From Candidatus Woesearchaeota archaeon (lineage in GTDB: Archaea > Nanobdellota > Nanobdellia > Woesearchaeales > SM23-78): DNA of 64,000 bases. The notes beneath the pieces were generated by a model, which saw nothing but the letters and a program-made list of their open reading frames with translations, was not told the origin of the DNA and searched no databases. The DNA is taken from positions 1 to 64,000 of the forward strand of contig JAFGGS010000005.1 of NCBI GenBank assembly GCA_016930415.1, written 5' to 3'. Positions 26,269 to 34,584 of this stretch are shown in pieces (position 1 is the stretch's first letter; each line of letters opens with the position of its first letter). A program made the position numbers and the translations under genes.

Positions 26269-26922
26269 ATGAGAGGATTATTATTGATGAGCTCAGGCAT
26301 CGACAGCCCTGTTGCCGGCGTCATGATGAAAGAGCGAGGAGTCGAGATCATAGCGCTCCACCTGAGCCTGTTGGAAAACCCTGCTGAAGCAGACAAGGTG
26401 ACCCGCCTTGCAAGGAAGATCGGTGCCAAGAAGCTAGTCTTCGCGAGCATCCAGGAAGCACACGAAGCCTACAAGGCCAAGTGCAACCCAAGATACACCT
26501 GTCTCTTCTGCAAAAGAACCATGCTAAGAGCTGCAGAAGCGATAGCAAAGAGCGAGGGGTGCGATTTCATAATCACAGGAGAGAACATGGGGCAAGTCGC
26601 AAGCCAGACGCTCGACAGCATGAAGGTGACTGACGACGCCGTCAAGATGAAGATCCTAAGGCCTCTTCTTGGCTTTGACAAGACAGAGACCATGGCCAGG
26701 GCCAGAAAGTACGGGACATACGACCTCTCGATAGAGAAACACGAAGAGGCAAAGCCTCTAGTGCAACGGACTCAAGGAGTCCGCTTGTCGCCCGGTTGCC
26801 CCTTCCTGCCAAAAAACCCTGCGACGAGGCCAAGACTAGAAGCAGTGAAGGCAGAGGAGGCCCGCCTAGACCTGGTGAGACTGATGGAAGACGTCGTCAA
26901 GAGCGCAAAGACAGTCTACTGA
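26269..26922 (+). CDS. ThiI-like PP-loop ATPase without THUMP domain
   Basis: 217-aa adenylating PP-loop protein. SSGIDSPVAG is the PP-loop (SGGxDS type), and TGENMGQVASQTL and a conserved CLFCKRTM cysteine pair follow the pattern of the ThiI catalytic half, which makes 4-thiouridine in tRNA. The N-terminal THUMP/NFLD RNA-binding part is missing. It may act with a separate THUMP protein or on another sulfur-transfer target. Leaderless, TATA-like aatatataa about 30 nt upstream of the ATG at 26269. Confidence 0.85.
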   Translation: MRGLLLMSSGIDSPVAGVMMKERGVEIIALHLSLLENPAEADKVTRLARKIGAKKLVFASIQEAHEAYKAKCNPRYTCLFCKRTMLRAAEAIAKSEGCDFIITGENMGQVASQTLDSMKVTDDAVKMKILRPLLGFDKTETMARARKYGTYDLSIEKHEEAKPLVQRTQGVRLSPGCPFLPKNPATRPRLEAVKAEEARLDLVRLMEDVVKSAKTVY

Positions 26923-26937
26923 GCAAGAAAAACCCTG

Positions 26938-26955
26938 CGTCGTGATTATCACGAG
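26938..26955. promoter_or_regulatory. Palindromic operator candidate upstream of purF
   Basis: CGTCGTGATTATCACGAG includes a perfect 15-nt palindrome, TCGTGAT-T-ATCACGA. It ends about 14 nt before the purF TATA-like box (actatataaaag). It matches the carA/PHP intergenic palindrome at 16 of 18 positions. Both controlled enzymes use glutamine for nucleotide synthesis. The regulator is unknown. Confidence 0.55.
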
Positions 26956-27027
26956 CCTGTTTTTAACAAACTATATAAAAGATGGCGCAAGGCCCTATCT
27001 TAACACAATATTTCAGGGTGGACATGA

Positions 27028-28467
27028 GTGGCGGGCATAATACGGCACAACTGCGGATTAGTCGTGGCCCACACGCTGCACGACGCTTATTCTTTCATCA
27101 AGTCGCTCCAGCACCGCGGAAGAGAAGCCACTGGGATCGCGGCGATAGGCAAGGGAAGGATCGACGTCGTGAAATGGATTGGTCCAGTGAACCGCATAAG
27201 CAACAAGACGCTCCACAAGTTCTTCAACGCAGGAGAATACCACACCTTCTTCGCACACGTCAGGTACGCGACCAGAGGCAGGAAGGACCAGATACTAAAC
27301 GACGCCCACCCGCACACGATCGGAGGGGTCAGGCATGACTATGGGTCTCACGTCCACATAAGAGATTGCGACATGGCGATAATACACAACGGCCAAGTCG
27401 ACGTCGAGCTCCTGGAGAAGGAGGGAGCTGACCTCAAAGCCTTGAGGACCGGCTGCGACACAGAAGCATTGCTCCTCGCGTTCAAGCAGGGAAAGATGGA
27501 TGAGAAAGCTCTGGTGAACCTCTTCAAAGGCGCCTACACCCTCGCGATCGCAGACAAGAACAAAGACCACGTCCTGGTCATAAGGGACAGGCTCGGCATG
27601 AAGCCAGGCGTCATCGGATGGAAAGACGGAAACTACGTCGTCGCCTCAGAAGACGTCGCGTTCATAGAATGCGGCGCAGAGCAAGAGAAGGAACTGCGGC
27701 CGGGCTCAACCTACAAGCTCTTCCCAGATGGAAGCTACGCCTCAGAGAAGCACGCAGAGCCAAAGCCAAGGCATTGCTTCTTCGAATGGAACTACCTTGC
27801 GAGCAGGAAGTCGACTCTCTCAGAAGTGCCTGTCAAGAAGCTGCGCGAAAAGCTAGGAGTGATGCTCGCAAAGGAGCACAAGCCAGAGGACGCTGACTAC
27901 GTCACGTTCCTACCACAGTCTCCGGAAGACGCTGCCAAGGCGTACAGCGAGGAATCAAGGATAAGGTTCCGGACAGTCTTCTACAAGCTTCGCGACGAGC
28001 GGTCGTTCCAGGGATCGACGACGACTGAGCGCAAGAATTCGATAAACGAGAACCTCTACCTGCGTCCGCTCATCCTGAAAGAACTCAAAGGAAAAACCCT
28101 TGTCGTGATAGATGACAGCATCGTGCGGGGCAACAACTCAAGGCACGCGATCAACATGCTCTTTGACGCTGGCGTCAAGAAGATATACTTCCTAAGCTAC
28201 ACCCCTCCTATTGGAGTGATAGGCGAAGACGGGAAACCAAGAGGCTGCACTTGGGGAGTAGACATGCCGCCAGACGACTCATTCATCGCCAGAGGAAGAA
28301 GCGAGAATGAAATCGCAAGAGAACTAGGGCAGGACAAGCCCAAAAGCGCAAAGCTAGAAGTCAAATACCTCACGACGGAATCGATGATGAAAGTCTACGA
28401 GAGCCTCAAGATGCCAAGGAACAACTTATGCACGTATTGCATCGGCGGAAAACACCCTTTTAGATAG
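27028..28467 (+). CDS. purF: Amidophosphoribosyltransferase
   Basis: 479-aa enzyme for the first step of purine synthesis, making phosphoribosylamine from PRPP and glutamine. The Ntn-hydrolase glutaminase nucleophile is Cys9 (RHNCGLVVAH), preceded by an 8-residue propeptide that must be removed. LQHRGREATG and IIHNGQVD are glutaminase segments. The PRTase half has the PRPP loop LVVIDDSIVRGNN and C-terminal cysteines (CTYCIGG). The GTG at 27028 is the only usable start because an in-frame TGA lies just before it; GGGTGG lies six bases upstream. Confidence 0.95.
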   Translation: MAGIIRHNCGLVVAHTLHDAYSFIKSLQHRGREATGIAAIGKGRIDVVKWIGPVNRISNKTLHKFFNAGEYHTFFAHVRYATRGRKDQILNDAHPHTIGGVRHDYGSHVHIRDCDMAIIHNGQVDVELLEKEGADLKALRTGCDTEALLLAFKQGKMDEKALVNLFKGAYTLAIADKNKDHVLVIRDRLGMKPGVIGWKDGNYVVASEDVAFIECGAEQEKELRPGSTYKLFPDGSYASEKHAEPKPRHCFFEWNYLASRKSTLSEVPVKKLREKLGVMLAKEHKPEDADYVTFLPQSPEDAAKAYSEESRIRFRTVFYKLRDERSFQGSTTTERKNSINENLYLRPLILKELKGKTLVVIDDSIVRGNNSRHAINMLFDAGVKKIYFLSYTPPIGVIGEDGKPRGCTWGVDMPPDDSFIARGRSENEIARELGQDKPKSAKLEVKYLTTESMMKVYESLKMPRNNLCTYCIGGKHPFR

Positions 28468-28478
28468 AATTGTTTTTC

Positions 28479-30104
28479 TTACTCCTTCTCCACGCACGCC
28501 TTCACGAGCCCGTAGAATAGCGGCCCTGGCTTCTCGAACCTGCTCTTGAGCTCAGGGTGGCCTTGCGTCGCTGTGAAGTACTTGTGCTTCTCCTTCGGCA
28601 GCTCTATGAACTCGACTAGCTTGCCATCAGGGCTTAGGCCTGAGAATATTAGTCCCTTCTCCAATAACGCCTGGTGGTATTCTGGGTTGACCTCGTAGCG
28701 GTGGCGGTGCCTCTCCCAAGCCTCCTTCTCCTTGCCATACAACATCCATACCAAAGTTCCTTCCTTCATGACAGCGGGATACGCGCCAAGCCTCATGGTG
28801 CCTCCCTTGTCAGTGATCTTCTTCTGCTCAGGCAAGATGTCGATTACAGGGTGAGGAGTGCCTGGATGAGTCTCAGTCGTGCTCGCACCTTTCAGGTCGC
28901 ACACGTTCCTCGCGAACTCGACGACCGCGAGCTGCAAGCCGTAGCATATGCCAAGGAACGGGACTCCGTGCTCCCTGCAGTAATGGATGATCTGGACCTT
29001 GCCCTCGATCCCGCGGCTTCCAAAGCCGCCAGGGACTATTACGCCGTCGATCCCCCGCAAGAGCGAGCCTGCTTCTTCAAGATTGTTCACGTCAGTAGTC
29101 TCGATCATCTTGACGCACACCTTGACCTTGAGGTTCGCGCTGCAATGCTTAAGCGCTTCTAGTATGCTCGCGTAGGAATCCTCAAGCTTAGTGTACTTGC
29201 CGCAGATCGCGATGGTCACCTTGCCCTCTGTATGGTCGAGGTTGTCAGCCAGCTTCTTCCAATCATCCTTGACGCCGGAAGCGATGCCGAGGTTCTCTTT
29301 GATGATGTCATTAATGCCCTCTTTAGAGAATACCAAAGGGATCTTGTAGACCGAATCGACGTCGACTCCGCTTATCACTGCCTTCTCCTCGATGCCACAG
29401 AAAATGCTTATCTTCTTCTTGATGCCAGAGTCGAGCAGCTCCTTGCACCGGCCGATTATTATATCGGGCTCGATCCCGCGCTCGCGCACCAAAGCCACGC
29501 TCTGCTGGGTGGGCTTGCTCTTCTGCTCGTGCACGTTGTCAGGCACAGGCACGTAAGTTAAGTGCACGTACATTATGTTCTCAGGCCCGACCTCCTTCTT
29601 AATCTGGCGGCAGGCCTCGATGAAGAGCTCGTTCTCGATGTCGCCCACTGTGCCGCCGATCTCAATCATCAAGACGTCAGCCTTTTCATCCTCTGCGATC
29701 TTGTAGAATTTCTCCTTGATGAGGTCTGTCACATGAGGGATGAGCTGGACGGTCTTGCCAAGATAATCGCCGCGCCTCTCCTTAAGCCTGATCTCCTCGT
29801 ATATCTTGCCCATGGTCAGGCTCCAAGAGAACTTGCAAGACACTCCTAGGAAGCGTTCGTAATGGCCAAAATCCATGTCGACCTCTCCGCCGTCATCAAG
29901 AACAAACACTTCTCCGTGTTCAGTCGGGTTCATAGTCCCCGGGTCCACGTTGAGGTAGCCGTCGCACTTGACAGGAACCACCTTCAGGCCTGCCTTTGTT
30001 ATGAGATTACCGATGCTGGCCGCAGCCACTCCCTTGCCAAGCCCTGAGAGAACGCCGCCCGACACGATGATGAATTTCTTCTTCATGTCATTTCTACGCG
30101 GCAT
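28479..30104 (-). CDS. pyrG: CTP synthase
   Basis: 541-aa enzyme that aminates UTP to CTP. The N-terminal synthetase domain begins KKFIIVSGGVLSGLGKGV; the C-terminal class I glutaminase has PFLGICYGLQ and QGHPE. The start at ATG 30104 (MPRRND) is about 26 nt from the centre of TTTATAAA at 30127-30134, so it is the leaderless start. The ATG at 30086 (MKKKFIIVSGG) would give the usual family length and cannot be ruled out. Convergent with purF, 11 nt apart. Confidence 0.96.
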   Translation of the reverse strand: MPRRNDMKKKFIIVSGGVLSGLGKGVAAASIGNLITKAGLKVVPVKCDGYLNVDPGTMNPTEHGEVFVLDDGGEVDMDFGHYERFLGVSCKFSWSLTMGKIYEEIRLKERRGDYLGKTVQLIPHVTDLIKEKFYKIAEDEKADVLMIEIGGTVGDIENELFIEACRQIKKEVGPENIMYVHLTYVPVPDNVHEQKSKPTQQSVALVRERGIEPDIIIGRCKELLDSGIKKKISIFCGIEEKAVISGVDVDSVYKIPLVFSKEGINDIIKENLGIASGVKDDWKKLADNLDHTEGKVTIAICGKYTKLEDSYASILEALKHCSANLKVKVCVKMIETTDVNNLEEAGSLLRGIDGVIVPGGFGSRGIEGKVQIIHYCREHGVPFLGICYGLQLAVVEFARNVCDLKGASTTETHPGTPHPVIDILPEQKKITDKGGTMRLGAYPAVMKEGTLVWMLYGKEKEAWERHRHRYEVNPEYHQALLEKGLIFSGLSPDGKLVEFIELPKEKHKYFTATQGHPELKSRFEKPGPLFYGLVKACVEKE

Positions 30105-30280
30105 CAAAGATTCATCCCGTCACTCTTTTATAAATATTTATGCGATGCAAATATTATTATGCAGAATAATGATGCCAAGCGATCCTCTGCCTTTTCATTG
30201 TTTCATTTTTTTTCAGAAACTTTTTATAATCCAAGCTTTCTAAAAATTTCCAACGAGATCATTTCAGGATCCGGAAGCAG

Positions 30281-31246
30281 ATGATGAAAGAGATAACAGA
30301 CATAGACGGGAACGAAGAGTTCATAAGAGGCTATATCCAGCGACTCGGCTTCATGCCTGAGCATAAGTTCGAGTACTTCAAATGCCTGACAGACGAGGGC
30401 ACGCCGACCTTCCTATATGACGAGGACGTAGGTTTCGGAGTCATGTGCTTCTTCTCAAAAGAAGGCAAGAGCAGGATAGTGACTTCGCTGGTCGAGCCGC
30501 TAGCCCCGAAAGAGAAGATGATTGAGGCCCTCGAGAGATTCATAAAGTTCTGCGTGGAAGAGAAGGGAATGGACAAAGTCATCCTTGAGACCCGCTACGA
30601 GGTGAAGCTAGGGCTTGCAAAGAGGCTGAAAGAGGAAGGAAAAGGCTACGAGGTGCTCAAAGAGAGATACAGCATGACCTGGCCGGTCTTCATCATGAAG
30701 AACTTCGACGAGAACCTCTCAGGCGGGAAGTGGAAGAAGATAAGGTACTTCAAGAACAAGTTCTTCAAGGACCACGACGCGAAAGTAGACGACTTCAAGG
30801 ACGAGGACAAGGAAGTGCTGAAGGAGCTCGTCATGGACTGGGTGAAGAAGAGGACTGCGTCAGACCACGCCGCTTACAAGAGATACATCAACATGATCGA
30901 GAGCAGCTTCAAAGGATTTGACATGGTCAAGGTTATCAAAGTCAAGGACAAGCCAGTCTCTGTCTTCGGAGGATGGAAGACTGTGATGCCAGGCATGTAT
31001 TACTCCTGCGTCGGAATATACGACTACGACTACGAGAACATCGGAGAGGTCTCGAACGTGATAGACCTAAGCCTCATCAAGCAGCTAGGAGTCGAGAAGA
31101 CAGACTTGGGCGGTGGAGAGGAAGCGCTCACGAACTTCAAGAAGAAATTCTTCCCAGACGAGTTTTACAGGACCGACGTGTACACTGTGCTTCGAAGAGA
31201 CAAGGAAAAGAAGAAAGAAGAGGACGAAGAGCCATCATTGCAGTAG
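30281..31246 (+). CDS. FemAB/DUF2156-like double-GNAT acyltransferase (tentative)
   Basis: 321-aa protein. The C-terminal half (KWKKIRYFKNKFFKDH, then KPVSVFGGWKTVMPGMYYSCVGIYDYDYENIGEV and TDLGGGEEALTNFKKKFFPDEF) resembles the aminoacyl/acyltransferase fold of FemAB and DUF2156 proteins, which move an acyl or aminoacyl group to a surface polymer or lipid. No signal peptide or membrane helix. The tail is Lys/Glu-rich. A TATA-like ctttttataat box lies about 55 nt upstream. The next gene, on the other strand, is another FemAB/GNAT-like protein. Confidence 0.6.
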   Translation: MMKEITDIDGNEEFIRGYIQRLGFMPEHKFEYFKCLTDEGTPTFLYDEDVGFGVMCFFSKEGKSRIVTSLVEPLAPKEKMIEALERFIKFCVEEKGMDKVILETRYEVKLGLAKRLKEEGKGYEVLKERYSMTWPVFIMKNFDENLSGGKWKKIRYFKNKFFKDHDAKVDDFKDEDKEVLKELVMDWVKKRTASDHAAYKRYINMIESSFKGFDMVKVIKVKDKPVSVFGGWKTVMPGMYYSCVGIYDYDYENIGEVSNVIDLSLIKQLGVEKTDLGGGEEALTNFKKKFFPDEFYRTDVYTVLRRDKEKKKEEDEEPSLQ

Positions 31247-31254
31247 AACGGATG

Positions 31255-32145
31255 TCATATGTCTATCTCGCAGAGGTTCTCCTCCTCGAGGTTCCAAAGC
31301 TTCTTCCAGCCGCAGTCGTGCGAGAGGAAGTCCACGATTATCGCGCCTTTCGAGATCGCGTTCTTGATGTGCTCGACAGTCATGAGCTTTCCGATGTTAT
31401 TCACCTTAAGGTTGTTCCCGCCAAGGATCACTGTGTAGCGCTTGTTGGACTCCGTGAATATGGCTGCCTCTGCAGCCTCCATCTTACCATCTATCAGGAT
31501 GCTGAGCATCTCAAGCTCATCCCTGCTAAGAGCCCTCTCAAGGACTTTCCTCATCCCGTTCACGAAGTGTTCCTCGTCAAAGAAGGACTCCCCCACGAAC
31601 CGATCCCTGTTAAGGGCTATCATCCGGTCGAAGTCCTCAAGCCTGTTCCTCGCGATGAGAGGATTCTTCGCAGAGAGCATCTTTAAGTCCCTGGTTATGT
31701 TCTTACGATGCTTCTTGCCGAAAGTCGAGAAGTAATTCTCCAATGAATTTGAGTGCTTGCGAAGGTCAAGGAAGAAGACGGTGTCAGTGCTACAGCCGGG
31801 GAAGAAATCAGCGTATACAGGCTCAGAATACGCGAGCCACGAATCCTCCGGTATCTTCTTGATGAACTCGGGGAGCAAAGAATAGTCCTTTAACAATATG
31901 TGGCTGTGCTCGGGAAGCTCGCCTCCGAACCACTCGTAATAATCCTTCCCCTTCTCCCTCCACAAAGGGATGACTCCCACAAGATCCTTTCCCTTGTAGC
32001 CTGCTATGAAATGAAGCTGGTGGATATTCGGGTCAAAGAAGCATACGCGATAATCCCACTCATCGAAGAGATAGTCATCATCCGGAAAAGAATTCCAAAG
32101 CTTCCTGCATTCCTCTAGGTCAGTTACGATCTTGAAATCAATCAT
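31255..32145 (-). CDS. GNAT/FemAB-like acyltransferase (CelD/GNAT_6-type)
   Basis: 296-aa protein. The layout (WNSFPDDDYLFDEWDYRVCFF, then YFSTFGKKHRKNITRDLKML, then AAIFTESNKRYTVILGGNN and IGKLMTVEHIKNAISKGAIIVDF) follows the CelD-like FemAB-related GNAT proteins, which acylate polysaccharides or peptides. The start is moved from 32163 to the ATG at 32145 (MIDFKIVTD). Convergent with the 30281 gene, 8 nt apart. Confidence 0.7.
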   Translation of the reverse strand: MIDFKIVTDLEECRKLWNSFPDDDYLFDEWDYRVCFFDPNIHQLHFIAGYKGKDLVGVIPLWREKGKDYYEWFGGELPEHSHILLKDYSLLPEFIKKIPEDSWLAYSEPVYADFFPGCSTDTVFFLDLRKHSNSLENYFSTFGKKHRKNITRDLKMLSAKNPLIARNRLEDFDRMIALNRDRFVGESFFDEEHFVNGMRKVLERALSRDELEMLSILIDGKMEAAEAAIFTESNKRYTVILGGNNLKVNNIGKLMTVEHIKNAISKGAIIVDFLSHDCGWKKLWNLEEENLCEIDI

Positions 32146-32301
32146 CTTGTCCCTTGGCCACAAGCATCATTAGTGGGTATTTAAATCTGATGGAAGGCCA
32201 AAAACCAGCCGGCCAGACCCTCTTTCCCCTCTCAACCAGGCTAAGAAGGAAGAGCTGGCCTCCGTTAACTTTAAAAACAAGCGCTATCCTTTGGGGTTTT
32301 C

Positions 32302-32718
32302 ATGACAGTATACATCGACGCTGCGCCAGGGAAAGGAAGGGGTATGTTCGCGGCCAAGGACTTCAAGGAAGGAGAGGTCATAGAGGTCTGCCCTGTAATC
32401 CCTGTGCCGAAAGACCAGTGGGAGATAATGGACACCACAGTCCTATCTCACTACCTGTTCGAGTGGGGTGAGAACGAGGATGAAGTGGCGGTGTGCCTAG
32501 GCTACGGCTCGATATACAACCACAGCCACGAGCCAAACGCAGAGTTCGACACTGACATACCCGCCCAGACTATAGTGTTCACGGCCATAAGGAACATCAA
32601 GAAGGGAGAAGAGATCTGCACAGACTACCAATGGGAAGTGGACGACCCCTCAACCCCTGAATGGTTCAAGAACGGACACAAGAAAAACGAGGGGAAAGAA
32701 GAGGAGAAGAAAGAATAA
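32302..32718 (+). CDS. SET-domain protein lysine methyltransferase
   Basis: 138-aa compact SET protein. GKGRGMFAAKDFKEGEVIE is the SET-N opening, GYGSIYNHSHEPNA carries the NH-x-x-x-PN SAM-binding and pseudoknot motif, and IKKGEEICTDYQW the catalytic Tyr. A Lys/Glu tail follows. The target is unknown; stand-alone archaeal SET proteins can methylate chromatin proteins. A TATA-like ctttaaaaac box lies about 33 nt upstream; leaderless. Confidence 0.92.
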   Translation: MTVYIDAAPGKGRGMFAAKDFKEGEVIEVCPVIPVPKDQWEIMDTTVLSHYLFEWGENEDEVAVCLGYGSIYNHSHEPNAEFDTDIPAQTIVFTAIRNIKKGEEICTDYQWEVDDPSTPEWFKNGHKKNEGKEEEKKE

Positions 32719-32754
32719 TAAGATTGCTGGTTCTCAACAACTGATGATCACAAA

Positions 32755-34095
32755 TTACCTGAGATAACCCCACGTGTGGAGCTTGTCAGACTCCTGGAAC
32801 CACTTGATCCCGATATCAGTCCTGTAGAACATGTTCTGCAATATTATGTTCTTGATCCTGGAATAAGCCTGCTTCCGGGCCTCCTCGACAGTCGAGCCGC
32901 CGCCAGTGACGATCAAGACGTAGCCAGTATCCCCTGCCACTGCCCAGACGTCGTTCACCAGCTTGACATCACCCAGGTGAACCCCTTCCCTGTTAGGCTT
33001 CTTGAAAAGGATCGATAAGTCCCGGTATATGTAAGCCTCGTTCTTGTCATCGAAAGGGAACGGAGGCACGGCTACGACGACCCCGACCTGGAAGCCTTTC
33101 TTGGCCTTGAACTCAGGGGCTTCGCCGCTCGCGATCCCATACAGGAACTCTCCCCAGTCGCTCACGATACCCTCCATCTGGATGCTTATCGTAGGATAAC
33201 CGAACCTGGAAGTGAACTCCAAAGGATAGATCCCTTTCGCGTTCGCGATGCAGTTGATGTCGATGTAGCCCACGTAGCCTGACTCCGCGAGCCTGTCCTT
33301 GATCTTTGAGAGCGTGCTGTAGAAAATCTCGTTAGGCTCAGACCAGAACATCAAGGTCCCCATCTCGCCAGTGTAAGGCCCTATGTCCCCTGGAAAGAGC
33401 TTCTTGTGCTCGAAGTTCACGTTGATAGGAAGCATGAAGTCCTTGCCGTTGAAGAATGCCCCGACAGCGATCTCGACCCCGACCGCCATCTTCTGGAGCT
33501 GGAACTTCTTTATCTTGCGGGCCCAGAGCTTCTTGTTCTGCTCAAGGATCTCGACCAAGTCCTTGCCGTCATCATCCTGGCTCATGAAGAGGATGCCCTT
33601 GCTGTCGCTAGATATCGCGCCGCAAGGCTTGAAGACATACCTTCCGGGGTTCGCCTTGATGTGCTCGACGGCCTCCTGGAAGTTGGTGAAGTCCCAGTGC
33701 GGGAGCACCTGCATGCCAGCCTCTCTCATCTCCTGCTGGCCGTACTCCCTGTCCTCTTCGAGCTTGTCAGTATAAGTCGAACCGCCGACCACGAACTTCC
33801 CCTCTTTCCGAAGCGCGTCCGCGAGCTCTCCGAAACCCACGTCATCGAACACGACGACGTCAGCCCATTCAATGTGATCCTCCCACGCATCCACTATCTC
33901 AAAGAAACCGGTATGAAGGCCGTCTTCGCTGTTGTCCTCTATGAAGACCTTGACCTCGTGTCCTTCCTTGGTTATCTGCCATGCAAGGTCTCCGCTCAGG
34001 CTCTCCATCGTGATGAACAGGAACTTCCTCACGTTCTTAGGCCCGTTCTTCCCGTCAGCATCCTTATCCTTGCCGTTTTTTCCGTTCGAATCCAT
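32755..34095 (-). CDS. purD: Phosphoribosylamine-glycine ligase (GAR synthetase)
   Basis: 446-aa ATP-grasp enzyme for the second step of purine synthesis. The ATP-grasp core is seen in GRYVFKPCGAISSDSKGI and the metal and active-site segment in VEIAVGAFFNGKDF...EHKKLFPGDIGPYTGEMGT and YIDINCIANAKGIYPLEFTSRFG. An unusual low-complexity N-terminus (MDSNGKNGKDKDADGKNG) precedes the domain. Four bases separate it from an upstream 59-aa ORF on the same strand, so the two are probably co-translated. Confidence 0.9.
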   Translation of the reverse strand: MDSNGKNGKDKDADGKNGPKNVRKFLFITMESLSGDLAWQITKEGHEVKVFIEDNSEDGLHTGFFEIVDAWEDHIEWADVVVFDDVGFGELADALRKEGKFVVGGSTYTDKLEEDREYGQQEMREAGMQVLPHWDFTNFQEAVEHIKANPGRYVFKPCGAISSDSKGILFMSQDDDGKDLVEILEQNKKLWARKIKKFQLQKMAVGVEIAVGAFFNGKDFMLPINVNFEHKKLFPGDIGPYTGEMGTLMFWSEPNEIFYSTLSKIKDRLAESGYVGYIDINCIANAKGIYPLEFTSRFGYPTISIQMEGIVSDWGEFLYGIASGEAPEFKAKKGFQVGVVVAVPPFPFDDKNEAYIYRDLSILFKKPNREGVHLGDVKLVNDVWAVAGDTGYVLIVTGGGSTVEEARKQAYSRIKNIILQNMFYRTDIGIKWFQESDKLHTWGYLR

Positions 34096-34099
34096 CTAC

Positions 34100-34279
34100 T
34101 CACGCAATCCTCGCTTTTTCATCCTTGGGCTTCAGGTTCTTGTACTCTGCCTCCTCAAGGATGAGCTTAAAATGAGCGGATTCCTTCAAAGAAATCTTTC
34201 TTTTGAAAGAAAAATTGTGGATGAGTTTGCTAATCCTGCTTGTACTCTCTGTTGTTGTAGTATCAGAAGAAGTGTTCAT
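34100..34279 (-). CDS. Small 59-aa protein upstream of purD
   Basis: Not in the ORF track. It reads MNTSSDTTTTESTSRISKL..., ending EEAEYKNLKPKDEKARIA, stop 4 nt before the purD ATG. The Ser/Thr-rich start is followed by a basic helical part. The upstream GGTGAT Shine-Dalgarno overlaps the stop of an even smaller ORF. Function unknown; reality supported by position and ribosome site. Confidence 0.5.
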   Translation of the reverse strand: MNTSSDTTTTESTSRISKLIHNFSFKRKISLKESAHFKLILEEAEYKNLKPKDEKARIA

Positions 34280-34291
34280 TTTTTTTATCGA

Positions 34292-34342
34292 TCACCTGGT
34301 TCTTTCGCGTGCAGACCCTCCAAAATTTTCCTGAATTCTCAT
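34292..34342 (-). CDS. 16-aa upstream ORF (possible leader peptide)
   Basis: ATG at 34342 preceded by AAGGAGCTGA, a good Shine-Dalgarno; it encodes MRIQENFGGSARERTR and stops in the TGA of AGGTGATC. That stop is embedded in the Shine-Dalgarno of the 59-aa ORF. Ribosomes ending here would be placed at the next start, which suggests coupling or attenuation. It could be a chance ORF. Confidence 0.35.
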   Translation of the reverse strand: MRIQENFGGSARERTR

Positions 34343-34584
34343 TTCAGCTCCTTTTCTTCCGGCGAAAACAAAAAAGATTTGTCGTCGGAAAATTTTTTTT
34401 ATGAAAAACAATAGGTTAATTATGTATTTAAAGATTTCGTTTCAAATTTTTTTTGAAAAATATTTTTTTCCTGCAAATTTCTTCAAGATCCTTCAAGACT
34501 TTCTGGCTTTTGCCAACGTATCTTCCACGCAAAATCAAGTGCATGAAAAGATTTAAAAGAGCCGGAAGAATACTTCAGTCCATA
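34343..34584. other. AT-rich divergent promoter region of purD unit and cysS
   Basis: Very AT-rich. On the minus strand ctttaaatac (about 34428-34437) is a likely TATA box for the purD unit, giving a leader of roughly 60 nt before the 16-aa ORF. That leader contains a TTTTCCG/CGGAA stem. On the plus strand gatttaaaag (34551-34560) is the cysS TATA box. The part between shows no other gene. Confidence 0.5.

Noticed and set aside
34081-34098. GTTCGAATCC as a tRNA T-loop
   Set aside because: It is the antisense of the purD start codons; no acceptor or anticodon stem is found around it.
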